From JBCAWW01 sp039024315 (lineage in GTDB: Bacteria > Bacteroidota > Bacteroidia > J057): a stretch of DNA of 64,000 bases. Below the pieces are notes generated by a model. That model was given only the letters and a program-made list of their open reading frames with translations, was not told the origin of the DNA and did no database searches. Where the stretch lies: contig JBCCQN010000008.1 of assembly GCA_039024315.1 (NCBI GenBank), forward strand, positions 1 to 64,000, given 5' to 3'. The first letter of the stretch is position 1, and each line of letters opens with the position of its first letter. Shown here piece by piece: positions 35,601 to 43,544 of the stretch. The position numbers and the translations under genes are program-made.

Positions 35601-36235
35601 TCTGTCGCTGAAATATCGGCATAGGTAGTATTACCTAAGCAGATATAGACTTGCGGCATCTGATTGAATACTGGAGAATTATTGACATCCGTGGTATCAA
35701 CACTAAGCGAGGTCCCAACAATAAAGGCTTGGTTACCAGTGCCGCCTGCTGGTACAAGCGAGGTATTGACATTGCGGCAACAACCAGTCAGCCAGATATC
35801 GAAAGAGTCGCAACTGGTGCTGCAGAAGTCATAATCCATGTAAAAAGTATATTCTGCCACGCCATTGAAAGTTGCTAGGCCAGAGGTACCCTGACAGTAG
35901 GTGATGGGCAATTGACCAGCTTGGACTGGTGTTGGGCAGAGAGGTGTAACCTCTTGATACAGGACGCTGGTGTGGGGAGTAACTACCGTAGGCAACGTAG
36001 GAAGAATAGAGCAAACCAATGGCTGAAACCGAAAAGGAGTAGGACCGATAGGAATCCCTGTCGGAGTGACGGGTGTTAAGGCAGCCAAGCCATTACAATC
36101 AATATAGGCCGTCCCATGAAGTCGATAAATACAGCTACCCAAATACTCTACCCTGATGCTGCCTCCCATATGATGACTAGCCCATAGACTAGGCAGGGTC
36201 AACAGGAGAGATAAACTGAGTAATAACCGTCTCAT
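32699..36235 (-). CDS. Large T9SS-secreted repeat protein, array member 1
   Basis: This 1178-aa protein has a signal peptide (1-19) and an N-terminal domain starting HHMGGSIRVEYL with a conserved cysteine pattern. A cadherin-like DPDGDSLAY near 225 follows, then two SprB-like repeats with SYLWSNG and TYAWSNG (about 435-565), an SdrD-B-like collagen-binding repeat (HDLNANCIQDPGE, about 580), and a DUF7619-like region with DPNDKLVSPKGIGP near 795. The end has a PKD domain with WDFGDG near 1045 and a T9SS type A sorting tail (SVKLLPNP to the C-terminus, about 1098-1178). It should be exported and attached to the surface as an adhesin-like filament. An element A arm is read in-frame as PHRGTL near residue 899. 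Four paralogues follow upstream. Confidence 0.88.
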   Translation of the reverse strand: MRRLLLSLSLLLTLPSLWASHHMGGSIRVEYLGSCIYRLHGTAYIDCNGLAALTPVTPTGIPIGPTPFRFQPLVCSILPTLPTVVTPHTSVLYQEVTPLCPTPVQAGQLPITYCQGTSGLATFNGVAEYTFYMDYDFCSTSCDSFDIWLTGCCRNVNTSLVPAGGTGNQAFIVGTSLSVDTTDVNNSPVFNQMPQVYICLGNTTYADISATDPDGDSLAYRMTSCLSELIDGSIVPSTYLATYSPQAPMGPFWQVDIDAYSGLLTVIPNPSGSMESGLICIAVDEFRDGVKLGTVTREFQVTVVDCISFPNQIPLADTLFSLGGPGIIPGGLADTFLVAPGDTLRLAVAFSDQDLGDTISVYPITADMTGFNWTNAFANPSFGIFEWVADSSFLGQVVPLTFLAEDSHCPKPSFGATQCYVRMVEYALSASITPAACRDSVGEIDLYVSGGVGPYSYLWSNGELTEDIDSLLPGNYSVTVTDANNSVLSATYFVPGVDLILNDSIFQPSCNANDGWIKITPQSANGPFTYAWSNGQSTDSASNLAPGIHAVLVTDAFGCVNQWIGTLDPADSCYVEVSGLAFHDLNANCIQDPGEAVLPFVVVDVNPGGAAMTDSLGAYSFQLDTGSYDIRVLSDGLNNVVCPPSAVHSLSFDDYDDDTTMIDFGIQIGPTQDLALYYFIPTMAKAGQHRLHHLLVYNDGNDTVSGSLELQIDPQEQLLNFSPPSPSLIDTVNGLFRWQLPMIAPGGHATRIMTTQLPTTLQINDSLFSSATVSPIVGDTTPDNNFRSRMQLVVGPFDPNDKLVSPKGIGPAGYISAQDSILTYTVRFQNVGNAPAQLVVIRDTIDADLDALGYQALGYSFPYQLQIEDDSILVFSFPGINLPDSISDPVGSQGFVQFSLPHRGTLAPFTEIRNSAAIYFDFNAPIITNTVLNTIYPFPELSLESDSLCSGDLLFAELTVPGVAPYDFVWSTGDQGMGLPVGAFGTVVDSSGWYSLTVIDSNGFTVTDSAFLMVSGQEPVADFNVTQSGLMINFDDLSQDALSYHWDFGDGDSSQNASPNHSYPASGLYTVQLTVQNPCGADTTVQTISVIATSLEDEFERSVKLLPNPLEKQAILHFNNPRQQEYDLYIYDLQGKLIRSYKDNRSTQFALERGSLSPGLYLYRLEGEFAFAGKFLVK
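33518..33537. repeat. Element A arm in array member 1
   Basis: AAGCGTTCCGCGATGCGGCA; on the coding strand it reads PHRGTL in the DUF7619 region. The same arm, same frame and same site occurs in array members 2, 3 and 5. Confidence 0.8.
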
Positions 36236-36251
36236 CTAGAAAGTGTGTAAT

Positions 36252-36286
36252 AAAAAAATGGCAGCGCTACCGATTCTAGCGCTGCC
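36252..36286 (-). terminator. Terminator between array members 2 and 1
   Basis: GGCAGCGCTA (36260-36269) pairs perfectly with TAGCGCTGCC (36277-36286). On the minus strand it is followed by ATTTTTTT. It lies after the stop of array member 2, so the two genes are transcribed separately or with attenuated read-through. Confidence 0.85.
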
Positions 36287-36300
36287 TTACTATAGCACTG

Positions 36301-39300
36301 TCAATCTATAATAAATTTTGCGGTGTGAGTGCGTTCGCCGACAAGGCGATACAAATACATACCCTCACTCAAATTTCCTTTTTCTATCTGGAAGCTCGTC
36401 CCTCGATTGGCCGGATAGCTACGCACTAGTTTACCTTTCAGATCGTAGATGTAAAGTCTATAAGCTTGGCCTTCGGGATTACTAAAGCTTAACTCTGCTT
36501 GGGATTGGAAGGGGTTAGGGACCAGCTTCACTGAACGCTCAAACTCGTCTTCTAGATCTGTAGCAAAGATGCTTACCGTCTGTGTCAGGGTATCTGTACC
36601 ACATTTATTGCCTGTAATAAGCGAGACCTGATACTCTCCACTACCGGCATAAACATGCTGCGGACTAGCGAGATTGCTCGTATTACCATCGCCAAAGTCC
36701 CAGTTGTAGAAATCGGTCCAAGTGGAGGCATTACTAAAGTCTACTTGGGTGCCAACACGGTTAAAGCCAAAGCTTGCTTGTGGGAGGGCATCAATGTAGA
36801 TTTTGACGCTGTCAAACGCCTCGATCCCAAAGGCATCCGTAATGCGCAGAGAATAATGTCCTAAGACACTTGCCGTGGTACTGAAGGTCGGTCCATTACT
36901 CGTTCCCGTCGCACCCGTATTCCATTCGTAAGTATAGGGGGGCATACCACCCGCAATTAGATCAGCATACACCGTTTCTCCCTGACATAGAGTATCAGAA
37001 TTGATGGCGATCTCAGGATAGGTAAAGATGGTATTACGTACTTTATTGGTAATAATAGGCGGATTGAAGTCAAAGTAAATCGCGGCTCGGTTGGTAATTT
37101 CAGTTCCGATCTCAAGCGTTCCGCGATGCGGCATAAGATAAGAGACAAAACCCTGACTACCGATCGGATCACTGGCCGAATCTGGGAGATTGATATTGGC
37201 AAAGGTGAAGACCAAGATGGAATCTTCCTCTACGATCAAACTGTAAGGATGGCTCGAAGCTAAGGTCTGGAAACCTAGTGCATCCAAATCACTATCTATC
37301 GTATCGCGAATCACCACATAAGTCGCCTGATAAGTCCCCGTATTTTGGAATCTAACCGTGTACTTCATTTGGTTTTGTGTCGGCAATATCAAGCCTAAGG
37401 GACCGATTCCGGCAGGACTGACCTGCTTATCGTTTGGATCATAAGATCCCACATACTGAGCCGTAAGCGTATCTACATTATTAGCGGGCGTAGTATCTCC
37501 CATTACAGGATTGACGATACCAGAAATGCTAAAGGTGCTATCCGTAGATTGGGCCGTATCGACAAGGGTCACCAATTGGAAGAGATATTGGGCTCCGGGG
37601 GGCACCGGCCCAAATTGCCAATCAACCGAAGAGTTGGGCAAGTTGACATTATTAGCGGCAGGATTGGTCAGGACGTAGGTCTCTTGTGGATCATACTGGA
37701 CCTCGAGGTCGGCGGCATTAACGGTCACCGAACCCACATTATTGACATTGGCGTAGATGACGTGATTCATACCTGGCACCGCTGGTCCGCTGGTCAGGGT
37801 CAAAACTAAGTCTTGGGCAGATTGCATAGCTACCGCAAAATCAACCCCTGTGATCACCGAACCAAAAGTGCTTGGATTAAGCGAAACCGAATCGCTACCA
37901 GGGCAGGAGGGGCTCATGTAGGCTCCTAATATGGCCTGTATATGCAATTGCCCCGGATTGACCTGCAAAGAATAATTGCCATTGAGATCAGTCAATATCG
38001 CAGGGCCCGGAGTGAGGTCTATCAATTGATTGGCGATACCTGGCTCTCCGGCATCCTGTACACAGTTGCCATTGAGATCGCTAAAGAGCGTACCAGATAT
38101 CCAGATATAGCATGAGTCCGGCGGTGTCAATACCCCTACCCACTGATTGACGCAACCCAGAGCATCTGCAACTACTACAGAATAGCCACCAGGTGTCAAG
38201 CCACCAATTGAGTCCGTTGTAGCGCCAGTATTCCACTGATAGGTGTAAGGTCCTGTGCCGCCAGAAGCACTGACCGCTATGGCCCCATTGGTACTATCAC
38301 AAGTAGAGGGATATTGAGTCGCGTTGAGGATTAAATCTGAAGCAGTCACTAAAAAGGTTGCTGTAGCGCTTAGGCCGTTAGCATCGGTAACCATGACCGT
38401 ATATGGTCCTGGCGCGAGGTTGACGAGGTCTTCAGTGGTACTACCATTGCTCCATTGATAAGTAAAAGGAGCCATACCACCCCATACTTGGAGATCGATA
38501 GCGCCATCAAAATTACCACAGGTGCCAGGCGTAATATCACCGGCCAAACAAAGCTCCTCAATGCGAACGTAAAAGATCTCACCAATCTGGCCCGGCATGG
38601 GGCAATGATCGTCTTCGGCAATAAAGAAAAAGGAATATGTTTGACCTATATCCCCTACGCTAGGCGCCCAACTTAAGCTACCGGTAGCGGGATTGCCAGT
38701 AGTACTATTGAACACATAAGCCGTAAGGTTACTCGCCTGAATATCTAAGCTCACATTATCGCCAATGTCAAGGTCAATAAAACTAAAGTCAACCTGTAGA
38801 GAATCTCCGGGACAAACCACTATGGTATCTCCTGCTGTACCAGACCAACTTACCCCCGAAACAGAAATGACGGTATCAAGCTGAGGGTTTTGGTTAGGGA
38901 AGACGCTACAATCTAGGACCGTTATCTGAACATCTTGCACAATCTCTCCAATCTTAACACCATTGCGATATTCTTCTACTAAGACACAGACAACCGCTAC
39001 CTCTAGAGGACCCGCGCCACCTACTGGGCTGAGCGACAGTAGTCCGAGTTGAGAATCAAGACTTAAGGTCCAACCGGGCCCCAAAGGTTGGACAGGGGAG
39101 TAATTAGGGTTGTATTGAACGGGTACATTAGGGTCTTCCATGCAGACCATCAAGGAATATACCAAGGAGTCTCCATCTGGATCTTGGGCCGAGACATCCA
39201 CAAAAGTAGGCAAGTCGTTGCACAAGAAAGCATGCGGAGAGGAATTGAAAGAGGGAGAGCTATTGCAATTAGAATTTACCAGATCAATCGTAGTAGAAAC

Positions 39301-39822
39301 CGAGATACTGTGGCTTAGCGGATTATTTAGACTAGTGATTGCCCCATTACGGCAACAGTTATCCCAGACTATTTCCACATAATCACAGCTTAGATTACAG
39401 AAGTCATAATCTTGATAAAAAACTGCTTCAGCTATGCCATTTAGAATGGTATTTTGGGAGCCATCGCAGGCCGTCCATGATGCTTGGCCCGGTGCCAAGG
39501 GACAGATAGGAGTGATCTCCATATAAGAAACAAAGTTCCAAGTACCTATAGGCTGAGGGGTACCACAGACTCCTGGAGTAGAGTTGCTATAGCCCGAAAT
39601 AGTAAAAGTGCTAAAATTGGGGGCAGGAGGGGCCGAAGCAGCATTATTGATGACAGGAATAGTTGCCGCTGCTCCGGAGCAATCATAATAAGAATTATGA
39701 TAGACTCGATAGGTACAAGGACTGATACATTCATACCAAACGACCGCGCCCATAAAGTGGGTCGCTTCTACGGTAGTAAATAGGCCTAACAAAACCGTTA
39801 GGAGAAAGTAGTGTTTTCGCAT
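36301..39822 (-). CDS. Large T9SS-secreted repeat protein, array member 2
   Basis: This 1173-aa paralogue has a signal peptide ending near VEAT, an N-terminal domain starting HFMGAVVWYECISPCTYRVY, cadherin-like DPDGDSLVYSL, and SprB-like units ending VTDANG and VVADALGCVNQW. Then come the SdrD-B-like unit SDLNGNCVQDAGEP, the DUF7619-like region with YDPNDKQVSPAGIGP near 792, a PKD domain (WDFGDGNTSN near 1039), and a T9SS tail (SVKLVPNPFQSQ). The element A arm at 37114-37133 codes for PHRGTL. It is closest to array member 3 in its first 900 residues. Secreted, probably cell-surface. Confidence 0.9.
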   Translation of the reverse strand: MRKHYFLLTVLLGLFTTVEATHFMGAVVWYECISPCTYRVYHNSYYDCSGAAATIPVINNAASAPPAPNFSTFTISGYSNSTPGVCGTPQPIGTWNFVSYMEITPICPLAPGQASWTACDGSQNTILNGIAEAVFYQDYDFCNLSCDYVEIVWDNCCRNGAITSLNNPLSHSISVSTTIDLVNSNCNSSPSFNSSPHAFLCNDLPTFVDVSAQDPDGDSLVYSLMVCMEDPNVPVQYNPNYSPVQPLGPGWTLSLDSQLGLLSLSPVGGAGPLEVAVVCVLVEEYRNGVKIGEIVQDVQITVLDCSVFPNQNPQLDTVISVSGVSWSGTAGDTIVVCPGDSLQVDFSFIDLDIGDNVSLDIQASNLTAYVFNSTTGNPATGSLSWAPSVGDIGQTYSFFFIAEDDHCPMPGQIGEIFYVRIEELCLAGDITPGTCGNFDGAIDLQVWGGMAPFTYQWSNGSTTEDLVNLAPGPYTVMVTDANGLSATATFLVTASDLILNATQYPSTCDSTNGAIAVSASGGTGPYTYQWNTGATTDSIGGLTPGGYSVVVADALGCVNQWVGVLTPPDSCYIWISGTLFSDLNGNCVQDAGEPGIANQLIDLTPGPAILTDLNGNYSLQVNPGQLHIQAILGAYMSPSCPGSDSVSLNPSTFGSVITGVDFAVAMQSAQDLVLTLTSGPAVPGMNHVIYANVNNVGSVTVNAADLEVQYDPQETYVLTNPAANNVNLPNSSVDWQFGPVPPGAQYLFQLVTLVDTAQSTDSTFSISGIVNPVMGDTTPANNVDTLTAQYVGSYDPNDKQVSPAGIGPLGLILPTQNQMKYTVRFQNTGTYQATYVVIRDTIDSDLDALGFQTLASSHPYSLIVEEDSILVFTFANINLPDSASDPIGSQGFVSYLMPHRGTLEIGTEITNRAAIYFDFNPPIITNKVRNTIFTYPEIAINSDTLCQGETVYADLIAGGMPPYTYEWNTGATGTSNGPTFSTTASVLGHYSLRITDAFGIEAFDSVKIYIDALPQASFGFNRVGTQVDFSNASTWTDFYNWDFGDGNTSNLASPQHVYAGSGEYQVSLITGNKCGTDTLTQTVSIFATDLEDEFERSVKLVPNPFQSQAELSFSNPEGQAYRLYIYDLKGKLVRSYPANRGTSFQIEKGNLSEGMYLYRLVGERTHTAKFIID
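37114..37133. repeat. Element A arm in array member 2
   Basis: AAGCGTTCCGCGATGCGGCA, identical to the copy in member 1 and in the same frame (PHRGTL). Confidence 0.8.
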
Positions 39823-39916
39823 GTGTATAAGGTTAAGAGTTATCGTATCACATATGGCTTATGCCAAAAGGCTTCTCCAAAGAAGAAAAAGTGCCCAAAT
39901 CCAATGAGAACTACTG

Positions 39917-42900
39917 CTATTGTATCATAAGCTTGCCAATATGAGTGGAGTTATCGTCAAAGAGATAGTATATGTAGATACCCTGGCTAAGGGCAGCACG
40001 CTCTATTACAAAATGGTCATCACGACTTCTGGGATATTCTCTCACTTTTTTGCCTTGGAGATCATAGATATTTAGTCCAAATGCTTTTGCCTGATTGTTT
40101 TCAAAGCTCAATCTCGTCTGTGAGGAGAATGGATTAGGCGATACGAAAATCGATTTGGCAAATGCCTCATCAATTGTGAGGGAAAGGGGATCAAATAGTG
40201 TGACCGTATCACTACCACAGCCATTGGAGACAATCAAGGTGATTGTATAAAAGCCGGGCAAGGCATAGATGTGAGTAGGATTTTGGGTACTATCTTGGGG
40301 AGAACCATCACCAAAATCCCACAAAAAGTGAGTCGAATTTTCAGATAAAGCAGCTAATTGAATTGTATCTCCATTTCGGGATAAATCTATCTGTGCACTA
40401 GGAGTGTATTCCACTTCCCAATAAACGCTATCGATAGTTTGCAGACCAAAAGCATCACTCACCCTTAGGACGTACCAACCAGAGCTATCGATCGGAGTAG
40501 AAAAAGGTCCTAAAGCGCTTTGCCCCTGTACCCCAGTACTCCATTGGTAATCGTAGGGACTCATCCCGAAAGCATTTAGTTGAGCCGTTAGATCATAAGG
40601 AAAACAGAGATAATCAAAGGTCAGGGGATCAATACTTACTTTAGGATAATTAAAGATGGTATTGCTTACAACATTGGTAAAAATGGGAGGGTTAAAGTCA
40701 AAATAAATTGCCGCTTGGTTTTGGATTTTTTCGCCTACATTAAGCGTTCCGCGATGTGGCATAAAAAAGGAGACAAAGCCTTGACTACCGATAGGATCGC
40801 TTGCAGAATCAGGTAGATTGATATTGGCAAACGTAAAGACCATAATCGAGTCCTCCTCGATTATCAAATTGTAAGGATGACTTGCACCAATAGCTTGAAA
40901 GCCTAATGCATCTAATTTACTATCTAAAGTATCTCTAATCTGCACATAAGTTGCGGGATAGGTACCGGTATTTTGAAACCGAATAGTATATTTCATTTGA
41001 TCTTGATTTCTCAAGATCAAGCCTAAAGGTCCTAAGCCTTCGGGGCTCACTTGCTTATCATTGGGGTCATAGGAACCTACATATTGTTCTATTAGCGTGT
41101 CTACATTGTTAGAGGGCGTATTATCACCAGCGGTAGGGTTAACAATCCCGATGACCTGAAAGCTACTGTCGATTGACTGTAAAGTATCAACCAAGGTAAT
41201 TAGTTGAAATTGATAGGACCCACCGGGCGGAACGAGTCCCAAAGACCAATTTACAATTGAATTTACCGTATCAACGCTGCTAGCGGCAACTTGGGAGGAT
41301 ACGTAGGTTTCTTGAGGATCAAATTGAACTTGCAAGTTTACCTGAGGTATTGAGGCAGAACCAACGTTATTGACGTCGATATAAGTAATATGGTGTGTAC
41401 CAGGTACCGCAGGACTACTGCTCAAAGCAATCTCCAAATCCTGCGGAGATTGTATTAAGACCGCGAGATTAATTCCATTAATGGTAGTACCGAGTGTAGT
41501 CGGATTAATGGTAATGGCATTGCTCCCTGGACAGGAAGGAAGCAAATTGTTTCCTAGGATTGCTTCAATATCCAATTGCCCAGTACCCACTTGGGTCGAG
41601 AAGTTTCCTTGCGCATCGGTAAAGAGAATAGGCCCTGGGCTAAGATCAATTAATCTATTGGGAATACCAGGTTCATTGGCATTCTGGACACAATTCCCAT
41701 TTGAATCATGAAATAAGGTTCCCGATATACTGACAAAGCAAGAATCTGGGAATGGCAAGAGGTCTAACCACTGATTAATACACCCGCCAGCATCCGTTAC
41801 AATGAGCGAGTAACCAGCCGGAGCTAGATTACTAATAGAGTCTGAATTAGCACCAGTACTCCACTGGAAATTATAAGGGCTAGTACCCCCAAAAACATGT
41901 ACCGCCAAAGCTCCATTGCTACTATCGCAGTTAGGAGCGTATTGATTGACCTGTAGCAATAAGTCAGTGGCAGGCACTAAAAAAGTGGCAGTATCAGTCA
42001 TCCCATTGGCATCAATAATAGAGACACTATAAATGCCCGGCACTAAATTGCTAATATCCTCAGTAGTAGCCCCATTACTCCATATATAGCTTACGGGTGG
42101 TGTGCCTCCCCAAAGCTGTAAGTCAATTGCTCCTGTAGCGCTAGTACATGTTGAAGGAGTGACATCGCCAGAAAGGCAAAACGCCTCAACTCTTACGTAA
42201 AACTGTTTGGCAACACTACTATTGAAAGGGCAATGGTCATCCTCAGCGATAAGAAAAAAACGATAAGTTGCCCCCAAGTCCCCAACATTGGGACTCCAGC
42301 TTAATTGGCCAATCGCAGGATTCCCGACACTGGCATTAAAACTATGTCCATTGAGTTGGTCAGCCTGTATGCGGACACTCACATTATCACTGAGGTTAGG
42401 ATCCGAAAAACTAAAATCAACCTCTAGTAAATCTCCCATACACACCACTAGCGTATCGCCCGGATTAGCTGCCCAACTTAAACCCGAGACTGAGACGACA
42501 GTATCTAAAATGGGGGCTTGGTTTAAAAATAGGCTACAATCATAAGTAACAACTTCTATATCCTGTAATATCTCTCCAATTTTCACCCCATTACGATATT
42601 CCTCTACTAAGACACAAATAGGTGCAACGACAAACCCACTACCTTGTAGGAAATCTATAGAAATCAAACCTGTCTGAGCATCGATTGCGACCGCCCAATT
42701 TAGTCCGAGTGGCTGAGTCGGAGAGAAAGCAGAATTATACACCACTGGATTATTGACCGTAGCATAACAAGTGCTTAAAGAATAAACCAAAGAATCTCCG
42801 TCTGGATCAACAGCTGAAAGATCCAAAAAATTATTGGATAAGTTACATAGATAGACTTGTGGAGGAACATTGAAAGCGGGGGAGCTGTTACAACTAGTAG

Positions 42901-43441
42901 CGCTAAGCTCAATTCGAGTCGAAACAGAAATATCTGAGTTCACAGAGTTAGGAATACTAGAGATAGCAGCGTTTCGACAACAGTTTTCCCACAAAATTTC
43001 AACGTAGTCACAAGTAGTGCTACAAAAATCATAATCTCGATAAAAAATTGCTTCAGCTGCTCCAATCAGAAAACTGGGTCCCCCCCCACAAGCTGTCACT
43101 GGCTGGCTAGAAGAAAAGGGACAAAGTGGGGTAATCTCCAAATAAGAGACGAAGGTCCAAGGGCCATTCGCTTGTGGTTGATTACAAGCAACTCCTCCTG
43201 TATTATCATAACCTAAAACCGAAAATGTACCAGAACTAGGATCCGGAGGAGCCGAAGCGGGATTATTGACTACTGGCACCGTGGCATCTGATCCATCACA
43301 ATCATAATAAGAGTTGTGATAAACCCGATAGGTACAAGGACCAATACACTCGTACCAAATTGTCGCTCCCATAAAGTGCGTGGCCTCTACACTGGTAAAG
43401 ACGCAAATAGAAAGTATCGCAAAAAGGATATGTTTTCCCAT
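39917..43441 (-). CDS. Large T9SS-secreted repeat protein, array member 3 (mosaic)
   Basis: This 1174-aa paralogue shares domain order with its neighbours. The first 925 or so residues resemble member 2 (HFMGATIWYECIGPCTYRVY, QMKYTIRFQNTGTYPATYVQ). From NTIFNYP onward it resembles member 4 (DPLTFDYLCFPYDL, FDPLSLTIDEAFAKSI). The T9SS tail is therefore the member-4 type. The PKD domain reads WDFGDGSPQDSTQNPTH. It carries an element A arm (40742-40761), again PHRGTL. The mosaic points to recombination between array genes. Confidence 0.88.
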   Translation of the reverse strand: MGKHILFAILSICVFTSVEATHFMGATIWYECIGPCTYRVYHNSYYDCDGSDATVPVVNNPASAPPDPSSGTFSVLGYDNTGGVACNQPQANGPWTFVSYLEITPLCPFSSSQPVTACGGGPSFLIGAAEAIFYRDYDFCSTTCDYVEILWENCCRNAAISSIPNSVNSDISVSTRIELSATSCNSSPAFNVPPQVYLCNLSNNFLDLSAVDPDGDSLVYSLSTCYATVNNPVVYNSAFSPTQPLGLNWAVAIDAQTGLISIDFLQGSGFVVAPICVLVEEYRNGVKIGEILQDIEVVTYDCSLFLNQAPILDTVVSVSGLSWAANPGDTLVVCMGDLLEVDFSFSDPNLSDNVSVRIQADQLNGHSFNASVGNPAIGQLSWSPNVGDLGATYRFFLIAEDDHCPFNSSVAKQFYVRVEAFCLSGDVTPSTCTSATGAIDLQLWGGTPPVSYIWSNGATTEDISNLVPGIYSVSIIDANGMTDTATFLVPATDLLLQVNQYAPNCDSSNGALAVHVFGGTSPYNFQWSTGANSDSISNLAPAGYSLIVTDAGGCINQWLDLLPFPDSCFVSISGTLFHDSNGNCVQNANEPGIPNRLIDLSPGPILFTDAQGNFSTQVGTGQLDIEAILGNNLLPSCPGSNAITINPTTLGTTINGINLAVLIQSPQDLEIALSSSPAVPGTHHITYIDVNNVGSASIPQVNLQVQFDPQETYVSSQVAASSVDTVNSIVNWSLGLVPPGGSYQFQLITLVDTLQSIDSSFQVIGIVNPTAGDNTPSNNVDTLIEQYVGSYDPNDKQVSPEGLGPLGLILRNQDQMKYTIRFQNTGTYPATYVQIRDTLDSKLDALGFQAIGASHPYNLIIEEDSIMVFTFANINLPDSASDPIGSQGFVSFFMPHRGTLNVGEKIQNQAAIYFDFNPPIFTNVVSNTIFNYPKVSIDPLTFDYLCFPYDLTAQLNAFGMSPYDYQWSTGVQGQSALGPFSTPIDSSGWYVLRVSDAFGLQTIDSVYWEVEYTPSAQIDLSRNGDTIQLAALSENSTHFLWDFGDGSPQDSTQNPTHIYALPGFYTITLIVSNGCGSDTVTLFDPLSLTIDEAFAKSIFVSPNPFSSQTRLSFENNQAKAFGLNIYDLQGKKVREYPRSRDDHFVIERAALSQGIYIYYLFDDNSTHIGKLMIQ
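40742..40761. repeat. Element A arm in array member 3
   Basis: AAGCGTTCCGCGATGTGGCA, one base different from the copies in members 1 and 2; reads PHRGTL. Confidence 0.78.
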
Positions 43442-43483
43442 GAAAAAGCTTTGTGGGTATAACCCTTTGAAGATCAGTGCCAG

Positions 43484-43529
43484 AAAAAAAGGCTCCTTCC
43501 TTCTGAGATTCTCGTCCAGAAGAAGCCTC
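43484..43529 (-). terminator. Terminator after array member 4
   Basis: On the minus strand GAGGCTTCTTCTG and CAGAAGGAAGGAGCC form an imperfect stem, followed by TTTTTTT. It lies past the stop of array member 4, before the start of member 3. Confidence 0.65.
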
Positions 43530-43544
43530 GTTATAAAGAGAAAA

